Source: Candidatus Sediminicultor quintus
GTDB lineage: Bacteria > Atribacterota > Phoenicimicrobiia > Phoenicimicrobiales > Phoenicimicrobiaceae
Direction: 5' to 3'
Assembly (NCBI GenBank): GCA_001773955.1
Contig: MEYH01000003.1
Location: 1-37,491, forward strand
DNA length: 37,491 nt
Part shown: positions 17,894 to 27,025 of the stretch, one piece after another
Layout: each line of letters starts with the position of its first letter
Numbering within the stretch: the stretch's first letter is position 1
The notes under the pieces: generated by a model
Database searches by the model: none
The model's input: only the letters and a program-made list of their open reading frames with translations
Told to the model about the DNA's origin: nothing
Program-made: the position numbers and the translations under genes

Positions 17894-18768
17894 AAAATAT
17901 ATGTTTTACCTATAGTTTGGGAATGCCCTTTGAAACAGAAGCATTAAAGAATATCAATTTAGAGATTGATGAAGGTGAATTTATTGGTCTAATCGGACAT
18001 ACTGGCTGCGGAAAAACGACTTTAATTCAGCATTTTAATGGTTTACTTACACCAACTTCTGGTAAAATCTACGTTGAAGGAGTGGATTTAAATAAAAAAG
18101 GAGTAAACCTTAGGTTAGTAAGACAAAAAATAGGTTTAGTGTTCCAGTATCCCGAGAATCAATTATTTGAAGAAACAATTTATCAAGAAGTAGCCTTTGG
18201 CCCAAGAAAATTAGGTTTACCAGAAGGAAAAATTGAAAAAAGAGTCAGAGAAGCCTTAAAGATGGTAGACCTTGATTATAACCTCTATATAGAACGTTCT
18301 CCTTTTTCTCTAAGCGGAGGGGAGATGCGGCGTGTCGCCTTAGCCAGCATACTTTCCATAAGACCGAAAATGTTGATTTTAGATGAACCCACTGCCAATC
18401 TTGATCCGCAGGGTAGAGATAGTATATTATCCGAGATAAAAAAAGTACATTATAACTTCGGAATAACTGTGGTATTAGTATCGCACAATATGGAAATGGT
18501 TGCCGAGACAGTAAAGCGTCTTTTAGTAATGCATCGAGGAGAGATAATCCTTGATGATACTCCCCGAGAAATTTTTGAGAAGCATGCTAACGATCTGGTG
18601 AAAGTGGGGTTAGGACTTCCACAGGTAACCGAGTGTATGCATAAATTAAAAGCAAAAGGAAAGGATGTATATACCGGGGTATTAACCGTAGATGATGCTG
18701 AAAGCGAAGTGTTAAAAAAAGTGAAAAAAACAATAAAGAGACAAATGTTAAAAGAGTGTAATTTATAA
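17878..18768 (+). CDS. ecfA2: ECF transporter ATP-binding protein EcfA2
   Basis: This is the second ATPase of the ECF module, forming a heterodimer with EcfA1. The 296-residue product has Walker A GHTGCGKTT, Q-loop VFQYPENQLFEETIYQEVAFGPRKLG, signature LSGGEMRRVALASILS, Walker B MLILDEPTANLDP and VLVSHNMEMVAE. It starts 16 bases inside ecfA1, so the two are co-translated. ecfT follows 25 bases after the stop. Confidence 0.94.
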   Translation: MFIHLENICFTYSLGMPFETEALKNINLEIDEGEFIGLIGHTGCGKTTLIQHFNGLLTPTSGKIYVEGVDLNKKGVNLRLVRQKIGLVFQYPENQLFEETIYQEVAFGPRKLGLPEGKIEKRVREALKMVDLDYNLYIERSPFSLSGGEMRRVALASILSIRPKMLILDEPTANLDPQGRDSILSEIKKVHYNFGITVVLVSHNMEMVAETVKRLLVMHRGEIILDDTPREIFEKHANDLVKVGLGLPQVTECMHKLKAKGKDVYTGVLTVDDAESEVLKKVKKTIKRQMLKECNL

Positions 18769-18793
18769 ATTATTATTAAAAAGATGGGGAAAG

Positions 18794-19591
18794 ATGAGAA
18801 TATTAAGGAATATTAGCTTTGGTCAATATATCCCAAGGGATTCTTTAATTCATAATTTGGATCCCAGAATAAAAATATTGAGTTGTTTGGCTATAATTGT
18901 AAACTTGTTTTTAATAACAAAATTTTCAGGATATTTAATTTTAGGAAGTTTTGTATTAATTAGCATTATTATTTCTAAGGTACACCCAAAATTTGTATTC
19001 AGGGGTCTGCGTCCCCTATTATTTATTATTATATTTACTCTGATAATCCATCTTTTTATGACTGAAGGAGAAGTGATTTATCAGTTAGGCTTTTTAAAAA
19101 TAACCCGGGAAGGATTAGTAAAAGGGCTGCTTATTTCTTTTCGATTATTTATCCTAATTTTAACTACCTCTCTGCTTACCCTGGCCACCTCTCCTATATC
19201 TTTAACTGATGGGATAGAAAGGTTATTGTCTGTTTTTAAATTCATAGGTATACCCGCTCACGAAATAGCCATGATGATGACTATAGCACTGAGATTTATT
19301 CCGACTTTACTGGAAGAGACAGAAAAAATAATGAAAGCTCAGATATCTCGAGGTGCAGACTTTGAAAGTGGAAATATTTTTAACCGAGCAAAGAATTTAA
19401 TACCTATTTTAATACCCTTGTTTGTTAATGCGTTTCGACGTGCTGATGAATTAGCCATTGCTATGGAAGCTAAATGCTATAGAGGGGGAGAGGGTAGAAC
19501 TCATTATAGAGAATTAAAAATCAAAAAAACTGATATTTTAACCTTTATTCTCACTATTGTTATCACTATTACAGTGAGTGTAATGTTTTGA
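18794..19591 (+). CDS. ecfT: ECF transporter transmembrane protein EcfT
   Basis: EcfT couples the two ATPases to exchangeable S components. The 265-residue product starts with FGQYIPRDSLIHNLDPRIKIL, typical of the family. It has about five hydrophobic segments, and two cytoplasmic coupling motifs can be seen: AQISRGADF and AMEAKCYRGGEGRT, the latter the Ala-Arg-Gly-like motif (here A-K-C-Y-R-G). It is the last gene of the ecfA1-ecfA2-ecfT cluster and is followed by a 714-base repeat region before truA. Confidence 0.93.
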   Translation: MRILRNISFGQYIPRDSLIHNLDPRIKILSCLAIIVNLFLITKFSGYLILGSFVLISIIISKVHPKFVFRGLRPLLFIIIFTLIIHLFMTEGEVIYQLGFLKITREGLVKGLLISFRLFILILTTSLLTLATSPISLTDGIERLLSVFKFIGIPAHEIAMMMTIALRFIPTLLEETEKIMKAQISRGADFESGNIFNRAKNLIPILIPLFVNAFRRADELAIAMEAKCYRGGEGRTHYRELKIKKTDILTFILTIVITITVSVMF

Positions 19592-20050
<459 letters not shown>

Positions 20051-20101
20051 AGAACTGTTTTTACTTATTCTCTTAAATCTTTCATTGAAAATGCATGATA
20101 G

Positions 20102-20236
20102 CTTAGTTTACTAAAAGAAGCTAAGGAAATAGATAACAATCAAACAGAATATCTTTTAAATGAAACTAAGAAATTAGCAAAAATATTAGGTTCAAGTATA
20201 TTAACTCTCAAAGGGAAAAATAAGTTTTTAGCTTAA
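20102..20236 (+). pseudogene. Remnant of four-helix-bundle (23S IVS-type) protein gene
   Basis: An open stretch of 44 codons ends in TAA and reads LSLLKEAKEIDNNQTEYLLN then ETKKLAKILGSSILTLKGK. This resembles the C-terminal helices of the four-helix-bundle/23S rRNA intervening-sequence protein family, which typically ends with '..LLKEA..I....Y..LL.E...L.KML...I..LK'. In-frame stops (TGA TAG) lie just upstream. A neighbouring frame there reads DSLVY, which could be more of the same gene after a frameshift. Repeat words replace the 5' part. It has no start codon or ribosome binding site and is probably dead. The family assignment is from memory of the pattern only. Confidence 0.5.
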
Positions 20237-20305
20237 CCAGAATGACCAATCATATTTCTATTCGTTAAATCATAAATATAATGAACTATATTAGAAAGTG
20301 GATAA

Positions 20306-21052
20306 ATGATTAACATAAAACTTACCATAGAATATGAAGGAACCAAATATTATGGCTGGCAAAGACAAAAAAATTTTTTAAGCATCCAGGGAATTTTGGA
20401 AGAAAAAATATCTCAGATCACCCAAGAAAAAATAATACTTAACGGTTCTGGGAGAACCGACGCAGGAGTGCATGCCTTAGGACAAGTAGCAAATTTTAAA
20501 ACTAACAGTTCTATTCCCTGGGTGGAATTACCTTTGATTCTAAACCGATTACTACCCTTAGATATCAGGATTAAAAAAGCAGAGAGAGTAGATGATAATT
20601 TTCATGCCCGTTATAGTGCAACGGGTAAAATTTATCATTATTATGTTTTGAATCCTAATCTAAATAATAGTTATCTATCTATTTTTTTAAGAAATTATGT
20701 ATATTGCGTTTATAAGAAGATAAATTTGGAAGAGATGAAAAAAGCCAGTATGTTTTTACGAGGAAAACATGATTTTGCATCTTTTGCTTGTTCGGGGAGT
20801 AGGATTAGAAACGGGGAAAGAACTATTAAAGATATAAACATAATTAGAAAGGGGAATATATTTTGTTTTCATATTGAGGCCGATGCTTTTTTATATAAAA
20901 TGGTTCGTACCATCGTCGGTACTCTCTTGGAAGTAGGCAAGGGGAATATAAATTATCTAGAGATGAAGAAGATATTAGAAGCTAAAAATAGAAAAATGGC
21001 AGGTAAAACTGTCCCCGCCAAAGGACTTTTTTTAATGAAAGTAAAATACTAA
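20306..21052 (+). CDS. truA: tRNA pseudouridine(38-40) synthase TruA
   Basis: TruA makes pseudouridine at positions 38-40 of tRNA anticodon arms. The 248-residue product has the family opening IEYEGTKYYGWQRQ, the catalytic GRTDAGVHALGQVANF with Asp52, the FHARYSATGKIYHYYV segment, RGKHDFASFA and FLYKMVRTIVGTLLEVG. The length is normal. The ribosome binding site is weak (GAAAGTGG). Its position between ecfT and rplM follows the Bacillota order, but long repeat regions on both sides suggest it may be transcribed separately. Confidence 0.95.
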   Translation: MINIKLTIEYEGTKYYGWQRQKNFLSIQGILEEKISQITQEKIILNGSGRTDAGVHALGQVANFKTNSSIPWVELPLILNRLLPLDIRIKKAERVDDNFHARYSATGKIYHYYVLNPNLNNSYLSIFLRNYVYCVYKKINLEEMKKASMFLRGKHDFASFACSGSRIRNGERTIKDINIIRKGNIFCFHIEADAFLYKMVRTIVGTLLEVGKGNINYLEMKKILEAKNRKMAGKTVPAKGLFLMKVKY

Positions 21053-21053
21053 T

Positions 21054-21276
21054 TAGTCGTTAGCATTAAATGGAATTTGACAGTTTTCAGTTATCGGTTT
21101 ACAGTTTACAGTTCATCAAAAGGGCCTATAATAATATAACTCCTATGCGCTTTGAGCTTTCTTTAAACTTGTAACTCGAAACCTGAAACCTGCAACTTAT
21201 TGCTAATTACACATTACTTATTATAGTATTTTATTTATTAAATGCTATTCACTACATACTACATACTATATACTAA
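21054..21276 (+). repeat. Family-1 element, copy A (truA-rplM)
   Basis: About 220 bases align by eye with 28784-28980 and 34895-35121. They share a TAGTCGTTAG start, the TTTTCAGTTATCGGTTTACA block, a TATAATAATA stretch, GAGCTTTCT, ACCTGCAACTTATT, TAATTACACATTACTTATTA, and a right end near ATTCACTA. In this copy the right terminal words are altered to CTACATACTACATACTATA. The left part contains TTGACA (21077) and, 17 bases later, TACAGT, a promoter-like pair that is also present in copy B. Confidence 0.7.
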
Positions 21277-21282
21277 TTTAGC

Positions 21283-21311
21283 TTGACATCATCGCTTGAT
21301 TATATTACAAT
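21283..21311 (+). promoter_or_regulatory. Sigma-70-type promoter for rplM-rpsI
   Basis: TTGACA (21283-21288), a 17-base spacer and TACAAT (21306-21311) match the vegetative consensus at 11 of 12 positions with ideal spacing. It lies about 110 bases upstream of rplM in unique sequence just after repeat copy A. This fits an independent rplM-rpsI transcript ending at the terminator near 22326. Confidence 0.75.
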
Positions 21312-21419
21312 TTACTATATTGTTTTCTAGTAAAAAAACAGTATTTTAAGTTGAATCGATAGTTATATTATTTTTTAAAAGTAAATTACACATGAAATTA
21401 TTAGGCAGGGAGGAACAAA

Positions 21420-21845
21420 GTGAAAACCTACAGTGCAAAAGCAGAAGATATTGATAGAAAATGGTATCTAATTGATGCAGAAGGAAAAATATTAGGGAGA
21501 TTAGCTACTCAGATAGCTACAATATTAAGAGGAAAGAATAAACCAACCTATACTCCATCCATGGATTTAGGTGATTATGTAGTGGTTATAAATGCTGAAA
21601 AGATAAAAGTAACTGGAAATAAACTCAAAGGAAAAATATACAGGTATCATACCTCTTATCCAGGAGGCTTAAAAAGCGTTATTCTGGAAACATTACTAAA
21701 GAAAAAACCAGAATTAGTGGTAAAAAAAGCAGTCCAAGGCATGATTCCTCATACAAAATTAGGTAGAGCAATGGTTAAAAAGTTAAAGATTTACAAGGGG
21801 AATGAACACCCCCATCAAGCTCAAAAATTAGAAAAAATTAACTAA
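21420..21845 (+). CDS. rplM: 50S ribosomal protein L13
   Basis: L13 is an early-assembly large-subunit protein. The 141-residue product has [60 protein letters not shown], then [13 protein letters not shown] and [32 protein letters not shown], all diagnostic. The start is GTG after AGGGAGG. With rpsI it forms a two-gene operon flanked by its own promoter and terminator. Confidence 0.97.
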   Translation: MKTYSAKAEDIDRKWYLIDAEGKILGRLATQIATILRGKNKPTYTPSMDLGDYVVVINAEKIKVTGNKLKGKIYRYHTSYPGGLKSVILETLLKKKPELVVKKAVQGMIPHTKLGRAMVKKLKIYKGNEHPHQAQKLEKIN

Positions 21846-21868
21846 GCACGAAGAAGGAGGTCAGATAC

Positions 21869-22261
21869 TTGTCACAGACAAAAAGTTATGGTACCGGAAG
21901 AAGGAAATCCTCAATTGCCAGAGTTTGGTTAGTCCCTGGCAAAGGTAGTATAAAAATTAACAAAAGAATATTAGATAATTATTTTGGACGAGAATCTTTA
22001 TCGACCGTAGTAGAGAAACCTTTAGAATTAGTAAATAAAAAGAATGAATTAGATGTTTTTGCTAAAGTAGAAGGAGGGGGTATTACTGGCCAAGCAGGGG
22101 CGTTACAACATGGAATTGCTAGAGCCCTTCTGCAATATGATCCTACTTTGCGCTCAATCTTAAAGAAAGAAGGTTTATTAACTCGGGATGCAAGGATGAA
22201 AGAAAGAAAAAAATATGGTCAAAAAGGCGCTCGGGCCAGATTCCAATTTTCTAAGAGGTAA
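21869..22261 (+). CDS. rpsI: 30S ribosomal protein S9
   Basis: S9 reaches with its C-terminal tail to the P-site tRNA. The 130-residue product has [97 protein letters not shown], with the universal terminal KR. The start is TTG after AAGGAGG. Confidence 0.97.
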   Translation: MSQTKSYGTGRRKSSIARVWLVPGKGSIKINKRILDNYFGRESLSTVVEKPLELVNKKNELDVFAKVEGGGITGQAGALQHGIARALLQYDPTLRSILKKEGLLTRDARMKERKKYGQKGARARFQFSKR

Positions 22262-22277
22262 TTATTTTTACATCATT

Positions 22278-22326
22278 GAAAAGAGAAAGGTTAGCCAAGC
22301 AGTAAGGTGCCTTTCTCTTTTTTTTT
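22278..22326 (+). terminator. Intrinsic terminator after rpsI
   Basis: An 11-bp perfect stem (AAAGAGAAAGG / CCTTTCTCTTT) with a 19-base loop is followed directly by a run of T. It sits 18 bases after the rpsI stop and is the clearest intrinsic terminator in the window. Confidence 0.88.
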
Positions 22327-22371
22327 ACTTTTTTATTTGAAAACTACTCGTTTTAAATTTTTTTAATTGTA

Positions 22372-22424
22372 TACTGATAACTGAAAACTGTATTTTGTAT
22401 TTAAAACTAACGACTAATCTACCT
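22372..22424 (+). repeat. Family-1 right-end module before orr
   Basis: ACTGATAACTGAAAACTG, then TTTTGTATTTAAAA and CTAACGACTAAT, followed by the ribosome binding site region AAGGAAG. This is the same module order as upstream of adk, glmM and nnr. Confidence 0.65.
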
Positions 22425-22441
22425 TTTTAAGGAAGCACACA

Positions 22442-23530
22442 TTGAAAATAAATCCTCATTTAGATATTTATTTAGACAAGATAAAAAGTAATTCAGAAAA
22501 TATTAAAACCCTTTGTTTAAAACACGGAATTACAGTAGTAGGAATAACTAAAGGATGTTGTGCTATTACGGAAGTAGGTCAAGCCATGATAGACGGGGGG
22601 ATAAATATTTTAGGCGATTCTCGAATTGAGAATCTCAAAAGATTGAAAAAATCTGAGCTTAAAGTCGAGACGATGTTAATAAGGATTCCTATGTTAAGTG
22701 AAGTGGATAGAGTTTTAGATTGGGCAGACATAAGTTTAAACTCAGAAATTTCGGTAATTAAATCATTATCACAGGAAGCTTTAAAGAGAAAGTCCGTTCA
22801 TAGAATAATTCTAATGATAGACTTAGGTGACTTAAGAGAAGGAATTATGCCAGATGACGCTTTGCAAATGGTAGACGAAATTAGAAAATTACCAGGAGTA
22901 AAAATAATAGGCATTGGTGCAAATTTTTGCTGTATCAGCGGAGTAATGCCTACTCGGAAAAACCTAACCAAACTGGTTGAATTAGCTGAAGAAATCGAAA
23001 AAAATTTTCATATAAATTTGGAGGTAATTTCAGGGGGCAACACCAGTGTTTTAAAATTAGTTGAAGATGATGTTATTCCCAATAGAATAAACCAGTTAAG
23101 GATAGGAGTAGGCATCATGCTTGGCCAAGATGATGTAAGATTGCGCAATATAGCAGGTACCTATCAAGATACTTTTATTTTAACTGCAGAAGTTATAGAA
23201 GTACAAGAGAAGCCATCTTTTCCCCGAGGAGAGATTGGCCGGGATGCTTTTGGGGAGATACCCGTTTTTCGAGATTTAGGAATAAGGAAAAGAGCCATTT
23301 TAGCAATAGGGAAACAGGACACTTATCTCGATAGTTTGATTCCTTTGAAAGAAGGAATCAAAATAGTAGGTGCAAGTAGTGACCATTTAATTATTGATAT
23401 TACTGATTCTAAAGAAGAATTAAAAGTTGGTGCTGAAGTAAGGTTTAAATTAAATTATCCCGCATTGCTTTCTGCCACCACTTCAAAATATGTAAAAAAA
23501 TATTTCTATAAAAGGAAGGAGATAAAATAA
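22442..23530 (+). CDS. orr: Ornithine racemase-like PLP enzyme (alanine racemase fold)
   Basis: The 362-residue product has the N-terminal PLP barrel of the alanine/ornithine racemase family: Lys37 in GITKGCC, ILGDSRIENL, MLIRIPMLSEVDRVLDWADISLNSE, MIDLGDLREG, a GIGANFCCISG segment and SGGNTSVLK, followed by the C-terminal beta domain. The run of motifs is close to clostridial ornithine racemase, which interconverts L- and D-ornithine, but related enzymes act on lysine or alanine, so the substrate is inferred. The start is TTG. The stop overlaps argF by one base, so the racemase and a carbamoyltransferase that uses L-ornithine are co-translated, which supports ornithine as substrate. Confidence 0.82.
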   Translation: MKINPHLDIYLDKIKSNSENIKTLCLKHGITVVGITKGCCAITEVGQAMIDGGINILGDSRIENLKRLKKSELKVETMLIRIPMLSEVDRVLDWADISLNSEISVIKSLSQEALKRKSVHRIILMIDLGDLREGIMPDDALQMVDEIRKLPGVKIIGIGANFCCISGVMPTRKNLTKLVELAEEIEKNFHINLEVISGGNTSVLKLVEDDVIPNRINQLRIGVGIMLGQDDVRLRNIAGTYQDTFILTAEVIEVQEKPSFPRGEIGRDAFGEIPVFRDLGIRKRAILAIGKQDTYLDSLIPLKEGIKIVGASSDHLIIDITDSKEELKVGAEVRFKLNYPALLSATTSKYVKKYFYKRKEIK

Positions 23531-24462
23531 TGGCTATAGATATGAAAGGCAAAAATTTAGTATCCATTAATGATTTGAGCAGAGAAGAGGTTACTCAAAT
23601 ATTAGAAACTGCTGAGATTATAAAATTGAGATATTATTCTCATGAAGAACAACCTCTTTTAAAGGGGAAAGTTTTAGGAATGATTTTTCAAAAACCTTCT
23701 TTAAGAACCAGGGTATCTTTTGAAGCAGGAATGATTCAATTGGGTGGGCAAGCAATTTACTTAGGTCCCGATGATATAAAATTAGGAGAAAGAGAAGCAA
23801 CTAAAGACATTGCTCGAGTGTTATCTCGTTACGTAAACGGAATTATGGCTCGAACTTTCAGTCATGAAATAATATTAGAATTAGCCAAGTATTCATCAGT
23901 TCCAGTTATTAATGGATTGTCTAACCTTTTGCACCCCTGTCAAGTTTTAGGTGATCTGTTAACGGTTAAAGAAAAGAAGGGTAGATTGTCTAATCTTAAA
24001 TTAGTTTATATTGGCGATGGAAATAATGTGGCACATTCCTTATTATTTGGAGCGGTTAAGGTAGGAATGGACATTGTTTTAGCCGTTCCTCCTGGCTACG
24101 AGCCGAAGGAAGAGATTGTAAATCTAGCCAACAAGGATGCTAAAAAAATAGGCAGCAAAATAGAATTTATCCGAGATCCAAAAGAAGCTGTAGTTGGAGC
24201 TGATGTTATATATACCGATGTTTGGACCAGCATGGGATTTGAAAAAGAGAGTGAAATTAGAAAAGAGGTGTTTAAGCCTTATCAAATAAATCAAGATTTA
24301 GTAAATAAAGCAAAAGATGATGTAATAATATTACATTGTCTGCCTGCTCATCGTGGGGAAGAGATAACTGATGAAGTTGTAGATGGTCCTCATTCTGTCG
24401 TAGTTGATCAAGCAGAAAATAGGTTACATGCTCAAAAAGGAATCTTAGCTTTACTATTATAA
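23530..24462 (+). CDS. argF: Ornithine carbamoyltransferase
   Basis: The enzyme joins carbamoyl phosphate and L-ornithine to give citrulline, or runs catabolically in arginine fermentation. The 310-residue product has the carbamoyl-phosphate loop SLRTR (57-61), HPCQ (135-138), the ornithine-binding DVWTSMG (230-236), HCLPAHRGEE (269 on) and the closing DQAENRLHAQKGILALLL. SMG and HCLP distinguish it from aspartate and other carbamoyltransferases. No other arginine genes are nearby, so an anabolic or catabolic role cannot be decided here. A 545-base repeat region follows. Confidence 0.94.
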   Translation: MAIDMKGKNLVSINDLSREEVTQILETAEIIKLRYYSHEEQPLLKGKVLGMIFQKPSLRTRVSFEAGMIQLGGQAIYLGPDDIKLGEREATKDIARVLSRYVNGIMARTFSHEIILELAKYSSVPVINGLSNLLHPCQVLGDLLTVKEKKGRLSNLKLVYIGDGNNVAHSLLFGAVKVGMDIVLAVPPGYEPKEEIVNLANKDAKKIGSKIEFIRDPKEAVVGADVIYTDVWTSMGFEKESEIRKEVFKPYQINQDLVNKAKDDVIILHCLPAHRGEEITDEVVDGPHSVVVDQAENRLHAQKGILALLL

Positions 24463-24661
24463 ATATATGTTACATAATTATAACCCAAAAAGTAAACAAA
24501 ATGGTAGGGGCACGATGCATCGTCCCCAAGGTAAACAGAAGACAATAAAACATAAAGGGCACAATTCATTGTGCCCCTACAAAATCATAAAAACTGTAAA
24601 CTGATAACCGATAACTGAAAAATTGTATTTGAAACTAACGACTATTTATTCACTAACCAAG
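24463..24661 (+). repeat. GTAGGGG element and family-1 end after argF
   Basis: A GTAGGGG...CCCCTAC element occupies 24504-24580. Its left hairpin (GGGGCACGATG/CATCGTCCCC) has lost one base in the right arm; its right hairpin is GGGCACAAT/ATTGTGCCC. Then follows the ACTGTAAACTGATAACCG module, a TTGTATTTGAAA link and CTAACGACTATTTATTCAC words. Confidence 0.75.
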
Positions 24662-24985
24662 AAGAGTTCACGATGTCTGTATATTTAATAACTTACAACT
24701 AATTTGATTTGATTAAAGAACAAAATAACTTTATAATTATGACAGGAAAAACTTTTCACTAGCGACTTATTTATCTTGCATTTTGTATTTTAACTAACGA
24801 CTATTCACTATTCACTAACGACTAAGAGTTCACGATGTCTGTATATTTAATAACTTACAACTAATTTGATTTGATTAAAGAACAAAATAACTTTATAATT
24901 ATGACAGGAAAAACTTTTCACTAGCGACTTATTTATCTTGCATTTTGTATTTTAACTAACGACTATTCACTATTCACTAACGACT
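24662..24985 (+). repeat. Exact 162-bp tandem duplication upstream of cdaA
   Basis: Positions 24662-24823 and 24824-24985 are identical by base-by-base reading. Each unit starts AAGAGTTCACGATGTCTG, contains TTGATTTGATTAAAGAAC, and ends with family-1 words CTATTCACTATTCACTAACG. The shared repeat words at the unit ends are a natural site for unequal recombination. The second copy ends about 20 bases before the cdaA start. Confidence 0.9.
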
Positions 24986-25007
24986 AATTTAAAAAGGGGA
25001 GAATCAA

Positions 25008-25817
25008 GTGCCAATCTCTTTCAGCATTTTAGACCTTATAGACATATTAGTCATTGCTTTTATTTCCTATCACCTAATTCTCTTAATCAAAAATACCCCG
25101 GCAGTACAATTAATCAAAGGATTATTTATTCTTTTTATTGCTTCTTTTATTGCTGATCAGCTTGGTCTTAGAACTATTAATTGGCTTCTAAAAGGAGCCA
25201 TGGCTATGATGGTTGTGGCTCTGCCTATAATATTTCAACCAGAAATAAGAAGAGGGTTATTAAAGATGGGGAAAAGAGGATTTTTTATAAATACCTCCTT
25301 TCTGCATAAAGAAGTCGATAAAAAAATTGAACAATTGATAAATGGATTGGTTATGGTAATGCCAATGCTTTCCAGTAAACATAAAGGAGCTTTGGTGGTT
25401 TTAGAGAGAGAGGTCGGTTTAAAAGATATTTTAGAGACCGGTATTATTTTAAATAGTGAATTTTCTCCAGAATTATTATATTCTATATTTATGCCCGACT
25501 CTCCTTTACATGATGGAGCTGTAATTCTTAGAGGGAATAAGATTGCAGGGGCGAATTGCATTTTACCGCTAAGCGAGAGAATGGATATTAGTAAATCTTT
25601 AGGTACCCGACATAGAGCGGCTTTAGGGTTAAGTGAACAGACAGATGCTTTGATAATTATAGTATCAGAAGAGACAGGAAATATATCCATTGCTTTAGAT
25701 GGTAAGATTACCCGACCTATGGAACCCCAGGGATTAAAAAAGATGTTAACACATTTATACCAACCCAAGATAATCTCTGAATTTGGTTTCTGGCCGACAG
25801 AGGATAATAAAAAATGA
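25008..25817 (+). CDS. cdaA: Diadenylate cyclase CdaA (membrane c-di-AMP synthase)
   Basis: CdaA condenses two ATP into cyclic di-AMP, the messenger controlling osmolyte, potassium and cell-wall balance. The 269-residue product has about three N-terminal membrane segments (residues 8-75) and a DAC domain with the catalytic DGA (169-171) and RHR (201-203) motifs. The start is GTG after AAGGGGAG. The last four bases overlap cdaR (ATGA). The cdaA-cdaR-glmM order is a conserved Bacillota module; here cdaR and glmM are separated by repeats, so c-di-AMP control of GlmM may rest on protein contact more than on co-transcription. Confidence 0.95.
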   Translation: MPISFSILDLIDILVIAFISYHLILLIKNTPAVQLIKGLFILFIASFIADQLGLRTINWLLKGAMAMMVVALPIIFQPEIRRGLLKMGKRGFFINTSFLHKEVDKKIEQLINGLVMVMPMLSSKHKGALVVLEREVGLKDILETGIILNSEFSPELLYSIFMPDSPLHDGAVILRGNKIAGANCILPLSERMDISKSLGTRHRAALGLSEQTDALIIIVSEETGNISIALDGKITRPMEPQGLKKMLTHLYQPKIISEFGFWPTEDNKK

Positions 25818-27025
25818 AAGAATTAAAAAATTGGTTTTTAAAAAATATAGATATCAAATTACTCTCTTTATTTTTAGCGATTATTCTATGGTTGTATATA
25901 GCAAGTGGAGAGAACCCCATAGTAGATAATTTTATCGATGTATCTCTTATCCAAAATAATCTCAGCGAAGACTTAGTGATAAAAGAGTTTCCCACAAATG
26001 TAAGCATGGGGATTAAAGGCCCCAAAAATATAATAAATAACATTTCTTCTCATCAGATTAGTGGGACAGTAAATTTTTCTGAAATTAACAAAGAAGGTCT
26101 ATATAAATTGAAGGTAGAAGTTGTTGCTCCTAAGGGAACACAGATCACCAGAATTATTCCTCCAGAAATAAAAGTTGAAGTTGAAAAAGTTTTAACTAAA
26201 GAGATTGAAGTTGAATATAGCTTAATAGGGGTTCCCGAAAAAGGATATTCTTTAACTGACGAACCTCAATTTAATCCTCCTAAGGTTAAGGTAATTGGTG
26301 CTCAGAGTGTATTAGAAAATATAAAACAGATAATTTGTGCTATTGATATTTCCGGAATAAAGGAAGATCTGAGCAGGAAACTAACAGTAAAAGCAGTTGA
26401 TGTAAACGGAAATGAAATTAAAGAAGTAAAGATTGAACCGGATATAGTGGGAGTATCGATTTCTTTAACTCGTGGGTATCCCGAAAAGCAATTAACAGTA
26501 AAACCAAAAATAATCGGGAAGCCAGCTCCGGGTTATCATATTTCTGAAATATTATCTGATCCCGATGATATAAAGATTTTTGGTAATTATTCTAAAATAA
26601 GTAATATTGAATTTTTAGAGACTATTGCCATTGATGTAAGTGGAATTACCAAGACTCTTTCAGTGAAAGTCCCGCCTGCCTTGGAAGAAGGATTAAATAT
26701 AGTGGAGGGTGAGGTTGAACTGATAGAGGTAACCATACAAGTTAAGGAAGCCATAATCCAGAAAATCCTAAAAAATATTTCAGTTGTACCTCAAAATTTC
26801 TCTCCCTTTGTGCCTTATGAAATAAAACCAAAGGTAGTTGATATAACTGCTGAGGGGAAAAATATGTTAGTTGACAAATTACAAGCAGAAGACGTAAAAG
26901 TCTATGTGAAATTTACGGATGATTTTAGGAAAGAGCAGAAGGTAAAAGTTCAAGTAGATCTTCCCGAAGGAATTTCTTTAATTAAAATTGAGCCAGAAGA
27001 AGTAACGGTGTTGATTGGTAAATAG
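25814..27025 (+). CDS. cdaR: CdaA regulatory protein CdaR (YbbR domains)
   Basis: CdaR is a membrane-anchored regulator of CdaA. The 403-residue product has one N-terminal membrane helix (about 10-30: IDIKLLSLFLAIILWLYIAS) and then roughly four YbbR repeats outside the membrane, recognisable by recurring KVxGPKN/IG-like strands and I-x-V-D/I-D-x-S patterns (for example AIDISGIKEDL and AIDVSGITKTL). It overlaps cdaA by four bases. Its stop codon TAG is itself part of the repeat word AATAGTGAATAG that opens the next gap, so the repeat insertion may have defined the present C-terminus. Confidence 0.92.
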   Translation: MKELKNWFLKNIDIKLLSLFLAIILWLYIASGENPIVDNFIDVSLIQNNLSEDLVIKEFPTNVSMGIKGPKNIINNISSHQISGTVNFSEINKEGLYKLKVEVVAPKGTQITRIIPPEIKVEVEKVLTKEIEVEYSLIGVPEKGYSLTDEPQFNPPKVKVIGAQSVLENIKQIICAIDISGIKEDLSRKLTVKAVDVNGNEIKEVKIEPDIVGVSISLTRGYPEKQLTVKPKIIGKPAPGYHISEILSDPDDIKIFGNYSKISNIEFLETIAIDVSGITKTLSVKVPPALEEGLNIVEGEVELIEVTIQVKEAIIQKILKNISVVPQNFSPFVPYEIKPKVVDITAEGKNMLVDKLQAEDVKVYVKFTDDFRKEQKVKVQVDLPEGISLIKIEPEEVTVLIGK

